From Clostridiales bacterium (GTDB taxonomy: Bacteria > Bacillota > Clostridia > Oscillospirales > Acutalibacteraceae): a DNA stretch of 64,000 nt. The notes below the pieces were generated by a model, which saw nothing but the letters and a program-made list of their open reading frames with translations, ran no database searches and was not told the DNA's origin. Numbering within the stretch: the stretch's first letter is position 1; each line of letters begins with the position of its first letter. Made by a program: the position numbers and the translations under genes. Where the stretch lies: contig DXXG01000015.1 of NCBI GenBank assembly GCA_019416455.1, positions 62,001-126,000 on the forward strand, written 5' to 3'. Below are positions 50,254-59,520 of the stretch, piece by piece.

Positions 50254-51765
50254 TTACTTGATGATGCTTTCGCCGGTCATTTCGGCGGGCTGGGGCAGGC
50301 CCAGGATCTTCAGCATGGTGGGGGCGATGTCCGCCAGGCGGCCGCCTTCCCGCAGCTCACAAGGATGGTTGATGACGCAGAAGGGAACAGGGTTGGTGGT
50401 GTGGGCGGTAAAGGGAGAACCGTCGGTGTCCACCATCCGGTCAGCGTTGCCGTGGTCGGCAGTGAGCAGTATGCAGCCGTCCATTTCCTTGACAGCTTCC
50501 ACAACCCGACCCACGCAGGTATCCACAGCCTCAACAGCCTTCACAGCGGCCTCGAACACACCGGTGTGTCCTACCATGTCGCAGTTGGCGTAGTTGAGGA
50601 TGAGAGCGTCGTACTTGCCGGATTTGACGGCTTCCACCATCTTGTCGGTGACCTCATAGGCACTCATTTCGGGCTGGAGGTCGTAGGTGGCCACAGCAGG
50701 AGACTTGACCAGGATCCGGTCCTCGCCGGGATACTGCTTCTCCACGCCGCCGTTGAAGAAGAAGGTGACATGAGCGTACTTCTCCGTCTCAGCAATGCGC
50801 AGCTGGGTCAGACCCTTGTTGGAGATATACTCACCAAAGGTGTTGTCCAGGCTCTCAGGCTTGTAGGCCACGTCCACATTGGGCATGGTAGCGTCATACT
50901 GAGTCATGCACACGTAGGTCAGGGGGAAGAAGCCCTTCTTCCGCTCAAAGCCAGTGAAATCAGGATCCACCAGAGTGCGGGTGATCTCACGGGCGCGGTC
51001 GGGACGGAAGTTGTAGAAGATCACGGAGTCCCCTTCGCTGATGGGCTCGGCGCCCTTGCACACGGTGGGGATCACGAACTCGTCGGTGACTTCCTTGTCA
51101 TAGGAGTTCTGCATGGCGCACAGGGGGCAGTCAGCATGCTCGCCCTCGCCGTACACCATGGCGGCGTAAGCCTTCTCCACACGCTCCCAGCGGTTGTCAC
51201 GGTCCATAGCGTAGTAGCGGCCCATCACAGTGGCCACTTTGCCCACGCCGATCTCTTCCATCTTCTTCAGCAGTTCAGCCACATAGTCCTTGCCGCTGGA
51301 AGGGGGCACGTCACGGCCGTCCATGAAGCAGTGTACATACACTTTCTCCAGACCCATGCGCTTTGCCATTACCAGCAGAGCGTACAGGTGGGAGTTGTGG
51401 CTGTGGACGCCACCGTCAGACAGCAGGCCCATGAAATGCAGGGCCTTGCCGTTGTTCTTGGCGTTTTCCATAGCCTTCACCAGAGCGGGGTTCTTGTCCA
51501 TGTCCCCGTCCTGAGCGGACTTGGTGATGCGGGTCAGTTCCTGGTACACGATGCGGCCAGCGCCGATGTTGGTGTGACCTACTTCGCTGTTGCCCATCTG
51601 GCCATCGGGCAGGCCCACGTCCATGCCGGAAGCACCGATCTGGGTGTGGGGATTCTCCGCGAAGATCTTGTCCAGGTTAGGTTTCTTAGCGGCGGCAATG
51701 GCGTTGCCCTCAGTGGGGGCAATGCCAAAGCCGTCGAGGATCATCAAAACGAGAGGTTTTTTCAT
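50254..51765 (-). CDS. gpmI: 2,3-bisphosphoglycerate-independent phosphoglycerate mutase
   Basis: 503 residues from ATG 51765 with AAAGGAAG. Alkaline-phosphatase superfamily metal site LMILDGFG at the N-terminus and NSEVGHTNIGAGRIVYQ with the phosphoserine-nucleophile serine; FMDGRDVPPSSG and TADHGNADRM complete the Mn2+ site. Converts 3- to 2-phosphoglycerate. Follows tpiA in the glycolytic cluster. Confidence 0.97.
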   Translation of the reverse strand: MKKPLVLMILDGFGIAPTEGNAIAAAKKPNLDKIFAENPHTQIGASGMDVGLPDGQMGNSEVGHTNIGAGRIVYQELTRITKSAQDGDMDKNPALVKAMENAKNNGKALHFMGLLSDGGVHSHNSHLYALLVMAKRMGLEKVYVHCFMDGRDVPPSSGKDYVAELLKKMEEIGVGKVATVMGRYYAMDRDNRWERVEKAYAAMVYGEGEHADCPLCAMQNSYDKEVTDEFVIPTVCKGAEPISEGDSVIFYNFRPDRAREITRTLVDPDFTGFERKKGFFPLTYVCMTQYDATMPNVDVAYKPESLDNTFGEYISNKGLTQLRIAETEKYAHVTFFFNGGVEKQYPGEDRILVKSPAVATYDLQPEMSAYEVTDKMVEAVKSGKYDALILNYANCDMVGHTGVFEAAVKAVEAVDTCVGRVVEAVKEMDGCILLTADHGNADRMVDTDGSPFTAHTTNPVPFCVINHPCELREGGRLADIAPTMLKILGLPQPAEMTGESIIK

Positions 51766-51784
51766 GAAGTGACTTCCTTTCCCC

Positions 51785-51968
51785 GGCTTTCTTTCGAGAA
51801 AGCCGGCCAAAGAACTTTGATTCGCGCTTAGGGCCGCTCGCTGCGCTCGGGCTGAGAAAAACGTCGGAGCACGTCCGCGCCAAAAGATAGAGCGGAAACG
51901 ATTTACAGCGATTTCCCGAGTAGCTTTCTTTCGAGAAAGTCGGCCAAAGAGCTTTAATTCGCGCCTTG
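51785..51968. repeat. Paired hairpin repeats between tpiA and gpmI
   Basis: Two ~45-bp direct repeats starting at 51786 and 51923, GCTTTCTTTCGAGAAAG then C/T-CGGCCAAAGA-A/G-CTTT, 137 bases apart. Each has a GGCTTTCT-TTCG-AGAAAGCC type hairpin (copy 2 imperfect). Between them lies GC-rich sequence (51828-51922) with an imperfect hairpin around GCTCGCTGCGCTCGG. No ORF or T-tract. Confidence 0.75.
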
Positions 51969-51983
51969 AGGTGCTTCAGGGGA

Positions 51984-52754
51984 TCAGCCCTTGGTAGCAG
52001 CTTCTACGATGGTAGCGAAGTCCTGGGGCTTCAGGGAAGCGCCGCCGATCAGGCCGCCGTCCACGTCGGGCTGAGCCAGCAGCTCGGCAGCGTTGTCGGC
52101 GTTCATGGAGCCGCCGTACTGGATGGTGATGCCGTCGGCAGCAGCCTGGCTGTACACAGCGGCGATGGTCTCACGGATGGTGTGGCACACTTCGTTGGCC
52201 TGCTCAGCAGTAGCGGTCTTGCCGGTGCCGATGGCCCACACGGGCTCGTAAGCGATGATGATCCGCTTCAGCTCTTCCTCGGTGACACCGCAGAGAGCGA
52301 TCTTGGTCTGCATGGCCACCAGCTCGCTGGTGATGCCCTGCTCGCGCTGCTCCAGGGTCTCGCCCACGCACAGGATCACGGTCATGCCGGCATCCAGAGC
52401 GGCACGGACACGCTTCTGCACGGTGACGTCGGTCTCGCCGAAGTACTGACGGCGCTCGCTGTGGCCGATGATGACGATCTTCACGCCCATGGAAGTGAGC
52501 ATCTCAGCGGAGATCTCGCCGGTGTAGGCGCCGCTCTTTTCCCAGTGGCAGTTCTCAGCGCCGATCTGGATGTTGGTGCCCTCAGCGGCTTCCTGAGCAG
52601 CGGACAGGTCCACATAGGGAGTGCAGGCGACCACGTCGCAGTCAGCGTCCTTTACCAGGGGAGCGATGGCGGCAATGAGTTCCTTAGCTTCAGCGGGGGT
52701 CTTGTTCATTTTCCAGTTGCCAGCGATGACAACCTTGCGCAGTGCTTTATTCAT
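51984..52754 (-). CDS. tpiA: Triosephosphate isomerase
   Basis: 256 residues. GNWKMN N-terminal Lys, GHSERRQYFGE with catalytic His, and YEPVWAIGTGKTAT with catalytic Glu and phosphate loop; C-terminal IQYGGSMNADN and GLIGGASL. AAAGGAGAG before ATG 52754. Interconverts DHAP and glyceraldehyde-3-phosphate. Confidence 0.98.
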   Translation of the reverse strand: MNKALRKVVIAGNWKMNKTPAEAKELIAAIAPLVKDADCDVVACTPYVDLSAAQEAAEGTNIQIGAENCHWEKSGAYTGEISAEMLTSMGVKIVIIGHSERRQYFGETDVTVQKRVRAALDAGMTVILCVGETLEQREQGITSELVAMQTKIALCGVTEEELKRIIIAYEPVWAIGTGKTATAEQANEVCHTIRETIAAVYSQAAADGITIQYGGSMNADNAAELLAQPDVDGGLIGGASLKPQDFATIVEAATKG

Positions 52755-52803
52755 AGAGAATCTCTCCTTTAAAAGTAATGGTTTTCTCCTGAGTCGAGGG
52801 AGT

Positions 52804-52837
52804 TATCAAAAATGCGGCGACCGGGGCCGCCGCATTT
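52804..52837 (-). terminator. Partial terminator between pgk and tpiA
   Basis: AAATGCGGCG (52810-52819) / CGCCGCATTT (52828-52837); the minus transcript runs into TTTTTGATAAC. Probably attenuates tpiA-gpmI relative to pgk, since no separate tpiA promoter was seen. Confidence 0.7.
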
Positions 52838-52849
52838 CCAATGCTGGTT

Positions 52850-54061
52850 TTATTTGTCGGCGATGCAGGCGATGCCGGGCAGCACCTTGCCCTCCAGGTA
52901 TTCCAGAGAAGCGCCGCCGCCGGTGGAGATGTGGGAGATCTGATCGGCGTAGCCCAGCTGCATCACAGCAGCAGCGGAGTCACCGCCGCCGATGATGGTG
53001 GTAGCGTCGGTCTCGGCCAGAGCCTTAGCAACAGCCTTGGTGCCCTCAGCCAGAACAGGGTTCTCGAACACGCCCATAGGCCCGTTCCAAACCACGGTCT
53101 TAGCGCCCTTGGCAGCCTCAGCGAACAGCTCGCGAGTCTTGGGACCGATATCCAGGCCCATCTTGTCAGCGGGGATCTCATTGGAAGGCACATAGCTCAC
53201 TTCGATGGGAGCGTCGATGGGATCGGGGAAAGCTTCCGCCACAGCGGTGTCGATGGGCAGCAGCAGCTTGACGCCCTTCTCCTCGGCAGCCTTCAGCATG
53301 TTGGCGCAGTAGTCGATCTTCTCGTTGTCCACCAGAGAGGTGCCAACCTCGTAGCCCTGAGCCTTCAGGAAGGTGTAAGCCATGCCGCCGCCGATGATCA
53401 GAGTGTCAACCTTGGTCAGCAGGTTCTCGATAACGCTCAGCTTGTCCGCAACCTTGGCGCCGCCCAGGATAGCGACGAAGGGACGCACGGGGTTGTTCAC
53501 GGCGTTGCCCAGGAAGTCGATCTCCTTGCTCATCAGGTAGCCAACAGCGGTGTCCTTGATGTGGTCGGTGACACCGGCGGTGGAGCAGTGAGCGCGGTGA
53601 GCGGAACCGAAAGCGTCGTTCACATAGACCTCAGCCAGGCTGGCCAGCTCGGAGCTGAAGGGCTCCAGGTTCTTGGTCTCTTCCTTGCGGAAACGGGTGT
53701 TCTGCAGCAGAACCACGTCGCCGTCGTTCATAGCGGCAACAGCGGCCTTGGCGTTCTCGCCAACCACAGTATCGTCATCGGCAAAGACCACGGGCTGCCC
53801 CAGCAGTTCGGAGAGGCGCACGGCGCAGGGGGCCAGGCTGAACTTGGCCTCGGGGCCATTCTTGGGCTTGCCCAGATGGCTGCACAGGATCACCTTGCCG
53901 CCGTCGGCCACCAGCTTCTTGATGGTGGGAAGGGCTGCCACAATGCGGTTGTCGTTAGTGATAACGCCGTCCTTCATGGGGACGTTGAAGTCCACACGGA
54001 CCAGGACCCGCTTGCCTTTTACGTCGATGTCGTCAATAGTCTTTTTGCTGAGTAAGCTCAT
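52850..54061 (-). CDS. pgk: Phosphoglycerate kinase
   Basis: 403 residues; AAAGGAGTG before ATG 54061. Motifs VLVRVDFNVPMKDG, ILCSHLGKPK, the hinge and nucleotide segment VWNGPMGVFENP and GGGDSAAAV. Makes ATP in glycolysis. First gene of pgk-tpiA-gpmI; gap and eno are not in the window. Strong codon bias. Confidence 0.98.
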   Translation of the reverse strand: MSLLSKKTIDDIDVKGKRVLVRVDFNVPMKDGVITNDNRIVAALPTIKKLVADGGKVILCSHLGKPKNGPEAKFSLAPCAVRLSELLGQPVVFADDDTVVGENAKAAVAAMNDGDVVLLQNTRFRKEETKNLEPFSSELASLAEVYVNDAFGSAHRAHCSTAGVTDHIKDTAVGYLMSKEIDFLGNAVNNPVRPFVAILGGAKVADKLSVIENLLTKVDTLIIGGGMAYTFLKAQGYEVGTSLVDNEKIDYCANMLKAAEEKGVKLLLPIDTAVAEAFPDPIDAPIEVSYVPSNEIPADKMGLDIGPKTRELFAEAAKGAKTVVWNGPMGVFENPVLAEGTKAVAKALAETDATTIIGGGDSAAAVMQLGYADQISHISTGGGASLEYLEGKVLPGIACIADK

Positions 54062-54124
54062 GTTCAGTGCACTCCTTTATACAAAATGGTGGATTGTGAA
54101 AGTTTGCACAAATTACCAAAACTA

Positions 54125-54153
54125 ATTGTACCCTAGTTTTCGGCCCTTTTCAA
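54125..54153 (-). promoter_or_regulatory. pgk promoter
   Basis: TTGAAA (54148-54153), 17 bp, TACAAT (54125-54130) on the minus strand, ~64 bases before the start codon. Confidence 0.7.
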
Positions 54154-54191
54154 GTCAAAAAGCGGGGAAAAGAAAGTTTTTTTCCCACCTT

Positions 54192-54231
54192 AAAAAAGAA
54201 AGGCCCGCCGCCGGAGGACCGGGAGCGGGCC
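54192..54231 (-). terminator. Terminator of the FtsX-type ABC operon
   Basis: GGCCCG (54202-54207) / CGGGCC (54226-54231) with GC-rich loop; T-run TTTCTTTTTT on the minus transcript. Confidence 0.75.
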
Positions 54232-54251
54232 GAGAAAGTGGGGAAAAAGGC

Positions 54252-57200
54252 TTATTCAGGAGCCTTCATGCTTTCCACCATACTGATCTTTTTCAGTTTC
54301 CAATGCATGACCAGATTGACGATGACGCTGAACAGGATGGTCAACAGCGCCGACCACACAAAGCTGATCCCGTACACGCTGCGGCCGAACATCACCATAT
54401 GTACCTCGGCGGTACGTATGACGAACTGGTGCATGGCGATGCCCAGCAACAGTCCGAAGGCGGTGCCGATCAGGGTGAGCAGGGCGGTCTCACGGTAGAT
54501 GTAGGCGGAGACCTCTCCGTCGTAGAAACCCAGCACCTTGATGGTGGCAAGCTCCTTTTCCCGTTCGGTGATGTTGATGTTGGTCAGGTTGTACAGCACC
54601 ACGAAGGCCAGAGCTCCCGCAGAGACGATCAGCACCACCACGATGGTGTTGATGCTTTTGATGCTGTTTTGGAAACTCTCGGCCAGCGTGTCGGAGAACT
54701 GAGCGCTGACCACGTCACGGCACCGGAGCAGGTCACTGCCAAGGGCTTCCTCCTCCTGGGAGGTGATGTCCTCGGGCAGCTTGCACAGCAGGGAGTTGAC
54801 CTTCATCTCCTTGCCGAAGGCCTCTTCGTAGGTCTTGGGAGAGATATACACGTAGTGGTAAATATAGTTCTCGCAGATGTCGGTGATGGTGAGCTGAGCC
54901 TCCACACCGTCGCCGTCCCGGAGGGTAATGGTGTCGCCTACCTTCCAGCCTTGGCGTTCGCACAGTTTTTCCGTGACGATCACCGCGTCCTCGTCAAAAG
55001 TGACAGGGTCATTGTTGGTCCTGTGACGGAACTGGTAATACTCCGGCATGGTCTCCACGTCCTGAGGAACGAATACCACCAGGCTGTCCTCCGGTTTGTT
55101 CCCTGTGGGGACCACATCGGCTTCCGCCTGCATGACCGCCATGGAATCGGTGACCCTGGAGGAGTCGTTCAGGATAGACTGGAGGTCTTTCCCGTCCAAA
55201 GCGCTGGGATCCATCAGGCCGAGGGTCAGCTCGTAATGGGTCAGCTCGTTGTATTGCAGGGCCACGATGTCAGAGATGGAATCCCGCACGCCGAATCCGG
55301 TGACCAGCAGGGCTGTGCATCCGGCGATGCCTACCACGGTCATGAAGAACCGCTTTTTATAGCGGAACAAGTTTCGTGCGGTGACTTTGCTGGTGAATTT
55401 CATCCGGCTCCAAATGGGGGTGACATGTTCCAGGAAGATCCGCTTGCCTGCCTTGGGGGCCTTGGGCAGCATCAGCTGGGCAGGCACCTCCCGAAGTTCC
55501 GACCAGCAGGCCCACAGCGTGACTGCCAGAGTGAGCAGGATCATGCTCAGAGAGGAGAGCAGAGCATAGGGCACATTGAAGGGCATCAAGATCTCCGGGA
55601 TGTCGTACATGATGTTGTAGGCGCTGATGATGATATAGGGGAACAGCCGAGTGCCCACTGTCAGGCCGATTACGCTGCCGATTATGCTGGCAAGGGCGGC
55701 GTACAGCAGGTATTTCACGGCGATCTTGGCGGTGGAATATCCCAGGGCCTTCAAAGTGCCGATCTGCTGGCGCTCTTCCTCCACCATACGAGTCATGGTG
55801 GTGAGAGCTACCAGTGCGGCAACCAGGAAGAAGAACAGGGGGAACACCGTGGCGATGGCCGCGATCTTGTCGGCGTTGGAGCCGTAGCTGGAAAAGCTGG
55901 TGTTGTCCTCCCGGACGTACAGGTACCATTCGCCTGTTTCGATTTTTCGGATCTCGCTTTCGGCGTCGGCCAGTTCTTCTTCAGCGTCCGAGAATTTTTC
56001 CTGGGCCTCCGCTTCGCCGTCATTGTATTCCTTCCAGCCGTCCTCCAGCTCCTGGCGGCCTTCTTCCAGTTGGGACAGGCCGTCGTCATACTGGGCCTGA
56101 GCATCGGCCAGTTTAGCTTCAGCGTTTGCGAACTCCTGCTCCGCCGTGGCGATGCTGCTTTGCAGCTGGGCCGAGCTTTGATCTAGCTGGGCTTTGCTGT
56201 TGTTCAAAGTCACCTGTTTATCTTGCAGGGCTTTCCGCTGAACGTTCAATTCGTCCTGGTTCTTATCCAGTTCCGCTTTGCTGGCTTCCCACTGGGCCAG
56301 ACCTTCTTGGTACTGGGCATTGCCCGCTTCCCAGGCGGCCATGGCGGAGGTGGTGTCCATCCCCTGGGCGGCCAGGGCTTCCAGCCCCGCTTTCAGGGGA
56401 GCCAGCTGCTGTGCAAGGTCCGGATAGAGCTGTTCCGCCTGGGCGATGAGGGCCAAAGCGGCAGCATCGGAGGCGTCGGTGACTTGGATCCCCATGGAAG
56501 CGGCTGCCTGCCACAGGGCTTCTTTCCCTTGGTTTAAGGCATCCAGCTGAGACTTGGTCTCATCCAGCTGTGCCTTGCTCTCGTTGAGGGTGGTCTCGCT
56601 TTCCGCCAACTGGGCATAACCTGCGTCCAGCTTGGTCTGGGCCTCTTCGATCTGGCTCAAGCCCGCATCCAACTGGGTTTGGCCGTCGTTGACCTGGGCG
56701 TAGCCGTCGTTGATCTCCTGCTGAGCGGAAGCAATCTGGCTGTTAAAGGAAGCCTTTTGCTGCTCCAATTCCGCCCAGCCATCGTCGATTTCCTGCTTGG
56801 CATCGGCTAACTGCTGTTCGCTGTCGGCCAGCTCAGCCTCGCCGTCCTCCAATTCCTTTTTGGCGTCCGCCAGCTCCTGGAGGGCGTCGGCTTTTTCCTC
56901 TTCGTATTCGGCTCTGGCGTCCTCCAGCTCCTGGGTGGCGTCATCGATCAGCTCTTCATAACGGATCTGAGAACGCTCCTCGCCTAAGGGTTCCAAGGCC
57001 TGGATCACCTGGTCCACCTTGTCTTCGTACTCCTTGGAGAAGGTGTCCAGGTCTGCCGTATCCTCCACCGCCAGGTAAAAGGCGGTGTAATAATCCATGT
57101 CAAAACTTTCCGGCACAGTATAGGCAATGAGGTTCAAGGTTCCGCTGCCGGCGGTGGTGCTTTCCTGTTCCATGGAAAGGTACAGGGAACTGGTCACCGT

Positions 57201-57752
57201 GCCCACCACGGTGAATTCCTCCGCCAGGCCTTCCACCTTTTCCAGTTCCGGGTTCTGGGTCAGAGTCTGGCCGATCCACTCTGTGTCCTGATCGAAGGAT
57301 TTCGTCTGGACGATCACGCATTCGCCTGCTTTTTCCGGCATGCGGCCTTCCACCAGCTCCAGCTGGTTCAGGTAGTCCCCCGCCTCGGGGGAGGTATCCT
57401 GAGGCAGGCTGTGCATCCGAGTGGTATAGTTTGTGTTGTCTTCCCCTTCCGCGATCAGCACCAGGTCCGTGTCGTAGGCGGGCATCACTGCCTGAACTCC
57501 TTCCACTTCCCGGACGGCTTCCAAGTCCTCCTCAGTCAGACCCAGGGTGGAGACCACCCGAGCGTCGTACATGCGGGTCTTGTCATAGTAGTGGTCGGCA
57601 GAGGTGCGCATGTCTGACGGAGAGGACAGAAGTCCCGCCAAAAATCCCACGCCCAAAGCCACGATGGCCAGTATGGCTATGAACCGGGAAAGGGAACTGC
57701 GTATGGTGCGGAAAATAGATTTTCCATATGTCTTATTCAAAGCGCTCACCAC
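54252..57752 (-). CDS. Large FtsX-family ABC permease with extracytoplasmic coiled coil
   Basis: 1166 residues. TM1 near residues 22-42 (RFIAILAIVALGVGFLAGLLSSPS), then a long outer domain including a very long Ala/Glu/Leu/Gln coiled coil at about 265-605 (ADALQELADAKKELEDGEAEL and similar heptads), then helices from ~635 (FPLFFFLVAALVALTTM). FtsX/MacB motifs recur: LKALGYSTAKIAVKYLLYA and IKVLGFYDGEVSAYIYRET. The start is one of two consecutive GTG codons (57752, 57749) overlapping the ATPase stop. This class handles lipid, peptide or cell-wall hydrolase signalling; the coiled-coil tether suggests reaching across the wall. Confidence 0.9.
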   Translation of the reverse strand: MVSALNKTYGKSIFRTIRSSLSRFIAILAIVALGVGFLAGLLSSPSDMRTSADHYYDKTRMYDARVVSTLGLTEEDLEAVREVEGVQAVMPAYDTDLVLIAEGEDNTNYTTRMHSLPQDTSPEAGDYLNQLELVEGRMPEKAGECVIVQTKSFDQDTEWIGQTLTQNPELEKVEGLAEEFTVVGTVTSSLYLSMEQESTTAGSGTLNLIAYTVPESFDMDYYTAFYLAVEDTADLDTFSKEYEDKVDQVIQALEPLGEERSQIRYEELIDDATQELEDARAEYEEEKADALQELADAKKELEDGEAELADSEQQLADAKQEIDDGWAELEQQKASFNSQIASAQQEINDGYAQVNDGQTQLDAGLSQIEEAQTKLDAGYAQLAESETTLNESKAQLDETKSQLDALNQGKEALWQAAASMGIQVTDASDAAALALIAQAEQLYPDLAQQLAPLKAGLEALAAQGMDTTSAMAAWEAGNAQYQEGLAQWEASKAELDKNQDELNVQRKALQDKQVTLNNSKAQLDQSSAQLQSSIATAEQEFANAEAKLADAQAQYDDGLSQLEEGRQELEDGWKEYNDGEAEAQEKFSDAEEELADAESEIRKIETGEWYLYVREDNTSFSSYGSNADKIAAIATVFPLFFFLVAALVALTTMTRMVEEERQQIGTLKALGYSTAKIAVKYLLYAALASIIGSVIGLTVGTRLFPYIIISAYNIMYDIPEILMPFNVPYALLSSLSMILLTLAVTLWACWSELREVPAQLMLPKAPKAGKRIFLEHVTPIWSRMKFTSKVTARNLFRYKKRFFMTVVGIAGCTALLVTGFGVRDSISDIVALQYNELTHYELTLGLMDPSALDGKDLQSILNDSSRVTDSMAVMQAEADVVPTGNKPEDSLVVFVPQDVETMPEYYQFRHRTNNDPVTFDEDAVIVTEKLCERQGWKVGDTITLRDGDGVEAQLTITDICENYIYHYVYISPKTYEEAFGKEMKVNSLLCKLPEDITSQEEEALGSDLLRCRDVVSAQFSDTLAESFQNSIKSINTIVVVLIVSAGALAFVVLYNLTNINITEREKELATIKVLGFYDGEVSAYIYRETALLTLIGTAFGLLLGIAMHQFVIRTAEVHMVMFGRSVYGISFVWSALLTILFSVIVNLVMHWKLKKISMVESMKAPE

Positions 57753-58450
57753 TCGATCTCTTCCACCGGGGTGGGGTGGTCGTTGACTTCACTGGAAATG
57801 GCCTTGCCGCTCTTGATGCGGATCACCCGGTCCGCCATGGCCGTCAGAGCGCTGTTGTGGGTGATGACGATCACCGTGCGCCCGGTTTTGCGGCAGGTCT
57901 CCTGCAAAAGGCCCAGCACGGCCTTGCCTGTGTTGTAATCCAGGGCGCCGGTGGGCTCGTCGCACAGCAGGATCTTGGGATTTTTGGCCAGGGCTCGGGC
58001 GATGGCCACCCGCTGCTGCTCACCGCCGGAAAGCTGGGCAGGGAAGTTGCGCAGCCGGTCTCCCAGCCCCACCTCCACCAGAGTCTCCTTGGCGTCCAGG
58101 GGATTTTTGCAGATCTCACTGGCCAACTCCACGTTTTCCAAGGCGGTCAGGTTCTGAACCAGGTTGTAGAACTGGAACACGAACCCCACGTCGTAGCGAC
58201 GGTAGGTGGTCAGCTGTTTGGGGTTGTATTCGCTGATCTTTTTCCCATCCAGGAGGATCTCTCCTTCGTCGCAGGTGTCCATCCCCCCCAGCATGTTTAG
58301 CACCGTGGTTTTGCCCGCGCCGGAGGGGCCCACGATCACGCAGAACTCTCCCTCGTCCACGTAAAAATTGATGTGGTCCGCGGCGGCGATGCGGTTTTCG
58401 CCCATGGTATAGTACTTGCAAACGTCGTGAAATTCTATGAAATGCGGCAT
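57746..58450 (-). CDS. ABC ATPase of LolD/MacB type
   Basis: 234 residues. Walker A GPSGAGKTT, Q-loop FQFYNL, signature LSGGEQQRVAIARAL, Walker B ILLCDEPTGALD and the long LolD-specific loop. It drives the large permease encoded immediately downstream, which it overlaps by 4-7 bases. Start ATG 58450. Confidence 0.95.
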   Translation of the reverse strand: MPHFIEFHDVCKYYTMGENRIAAADHINFYVDEGEFCVIVGPSGAGKTTVLNMLGGMDTCDEGEILLDGKKISEYNPKQLTTYRRYDVGFVFQFYNLVQNLTALENVELASEICKNPLDAKETLVEVGLGDRLRNFPAQLSGGEQQRVAIARALAKNPKILLCDEPTGALDYNTGKAVLGLLQETCRKTGRTVIVITHNSALTAMADRVIRIKSGKAISSEVNDHPTPVEEIEW

Positions 58451-58494
58451 TGTAAAACCCCTTTCAGGAGACAGCTTACCAGATTACCTATCAG

Positions 58495-58511
58495 CATAGG
58501 CCCATCCTATG
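58495..58511. promoter_or_regulatory. Inverted repeat before the ABC operon
   Basis: CATAGG-CCCAT-CCTATG, 45 bases upstream of the ATPase start; possibly an operator. No regulator gene is adjacent. Confidence 0.35.
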
Positions 58512-58542
58512 AAATGTGTTTCAACAGTTTGTGAACAATTTT

Positions 58543-59076
58543 TTAGAGGAACTCCGAGTCTGGATGAGCGCTTTTTGCGGCGGCCCAGTCGAAGGAACGC
58601 AGTTCTCCCGAGCAGGAGAGTTCTGGGAAATCCCACTGGCGCAGCACCTCAAAGGCGCCGATGGCCACGGAATTGGCCAAATTCAGGCTGCGGAAATTGT
58701 CCAGCATGGGGATGCGCACGCACTGGTCCGGATGGTCGAACAGCAGCTTTTCCGGCAGTCCGGCGGATTCCTTCCCGAAAAACAGATAGCAGTTGTCCGG
58801 GTAGGAGACATCGGTGTGACGGTGCTGGGCTTTGGTGGAGAAAAAGAAAAAATTCCCTTTGTTTTTTTCGAAAAACTCGGAAAGACTGGAATATGTGGAA
58901 AGTGTGAGATAGGGCCAATAATCCAGCCCGGCGTGGCGGAGTTTTTTATCCTCCAGCTTAAAGCCCATGGGTCCCACCAGGTGCAGGGCAGCGCCGGTAA
59001 CGGCGCAGGTGCGGGCGATATTCCCCGTATTTTGGGGGATCTCAGGTTCTACCAGTACAATGTTGAGGCTTGGCAA
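58543..59076 (-). CDS. trmL: tRNA 2'-O-methyltransferase TrmL
   Basis: 177 residues, SPOUT-class knot methyltransferase: NIVLVEPEIPQNTGNIARTC, LHLVGPMGF, LFFGKESAGLP and RIPMLDNFRSLNLANSVAIGAFE. It methylates the wobble nucleotide 34 of tRNA-Leu isoacceptors. TTG 59076 is the only in-frame start downstream of a stop; ribosome site AAAGG is somewhat distant. Confidence 0.95.
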   Translation of the reverse strand: MPSLNIVLVEPEIPQNTGNIARTCAVTGAALHLVGPMGFKLEDKKLRHAGLDYWPYLTLSTYSSLSEFFEKNKGNFFFFSTKAQHRHTDVSYPDNCYLFFGKESAGLPEKLLFDHPDQCVRIPMLDNFRSLNLANSVAIGAFEVLRQWDFPELSCSGELRSFDWAAAKSAHPDSEFL

Positions 59077-59203
59077 AGAAGTTCAACTACCTTTCTTTGG
59101 GAGGCTTTCCGCGGAATAATCAAAGGGGGCGGCGGGCATGCTTACCATGACAGCAACGTTTCAGCTGGTCAAATGCATACTCACAGTTTGGAGGTTCAAA
59201 ACG

Positions 59204-59395
59204 ATGGTGAAACAGACGATGAACGTGGCGAAAGGGATCGGCATGGGGGTGCTGGCCGGCGTGGCTGTGGCCGCTGTCAGCAGCAAAGTGATGAACGGCG
59301 GGCACAAAAAAGCCAGCCACATGCGCAAGAGCGCCGGTAAGGCCATGCACTCCATGGGAGCTCTCATCGGCGACGTGGAGAAGATGCTCCGGTAA
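59204..59395 (+). CDS. Small glycine/alanine-helix protein
   Basis: 63 residues from ATG 59204 with GGAGG at 59190-59194. A single hydrophobic helix near the N-terminus (IGMGVLAGVAVAAVSSKV) and a basic, His/Lys/Met-rich C-terminal half (HKKASHMRKSAGKAMHSMG). Resembles short YtxH-like stress proteins in layout only; function unknown. Confidence 0.65.
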   Translation: MVKQTMNVAKGIGMGVLAGVAVAAVSSKVMNGGHKKASHMRKSAGKAMHSMGALIGDVEKMLR

Positions 59396-59520
59396 CGCCG
59401 GAAAGTAGCGCGCCACGGTGTTTTCCAAAACGGACGCCGCGTCTTTTTCGCGGAAAGTTCTGTGGGGGATCGGGGTAAATACCCGGTCCCCCGTTTATAC
59501 ATATTGTAACATGAACCCCT

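Noticed and set aside
54126..56186. 686-residue plus-strand open frame opposite the FtsX permease.
   Set aside because: Antisense to the conserved membrane part and coiled coil; no ribosome site.
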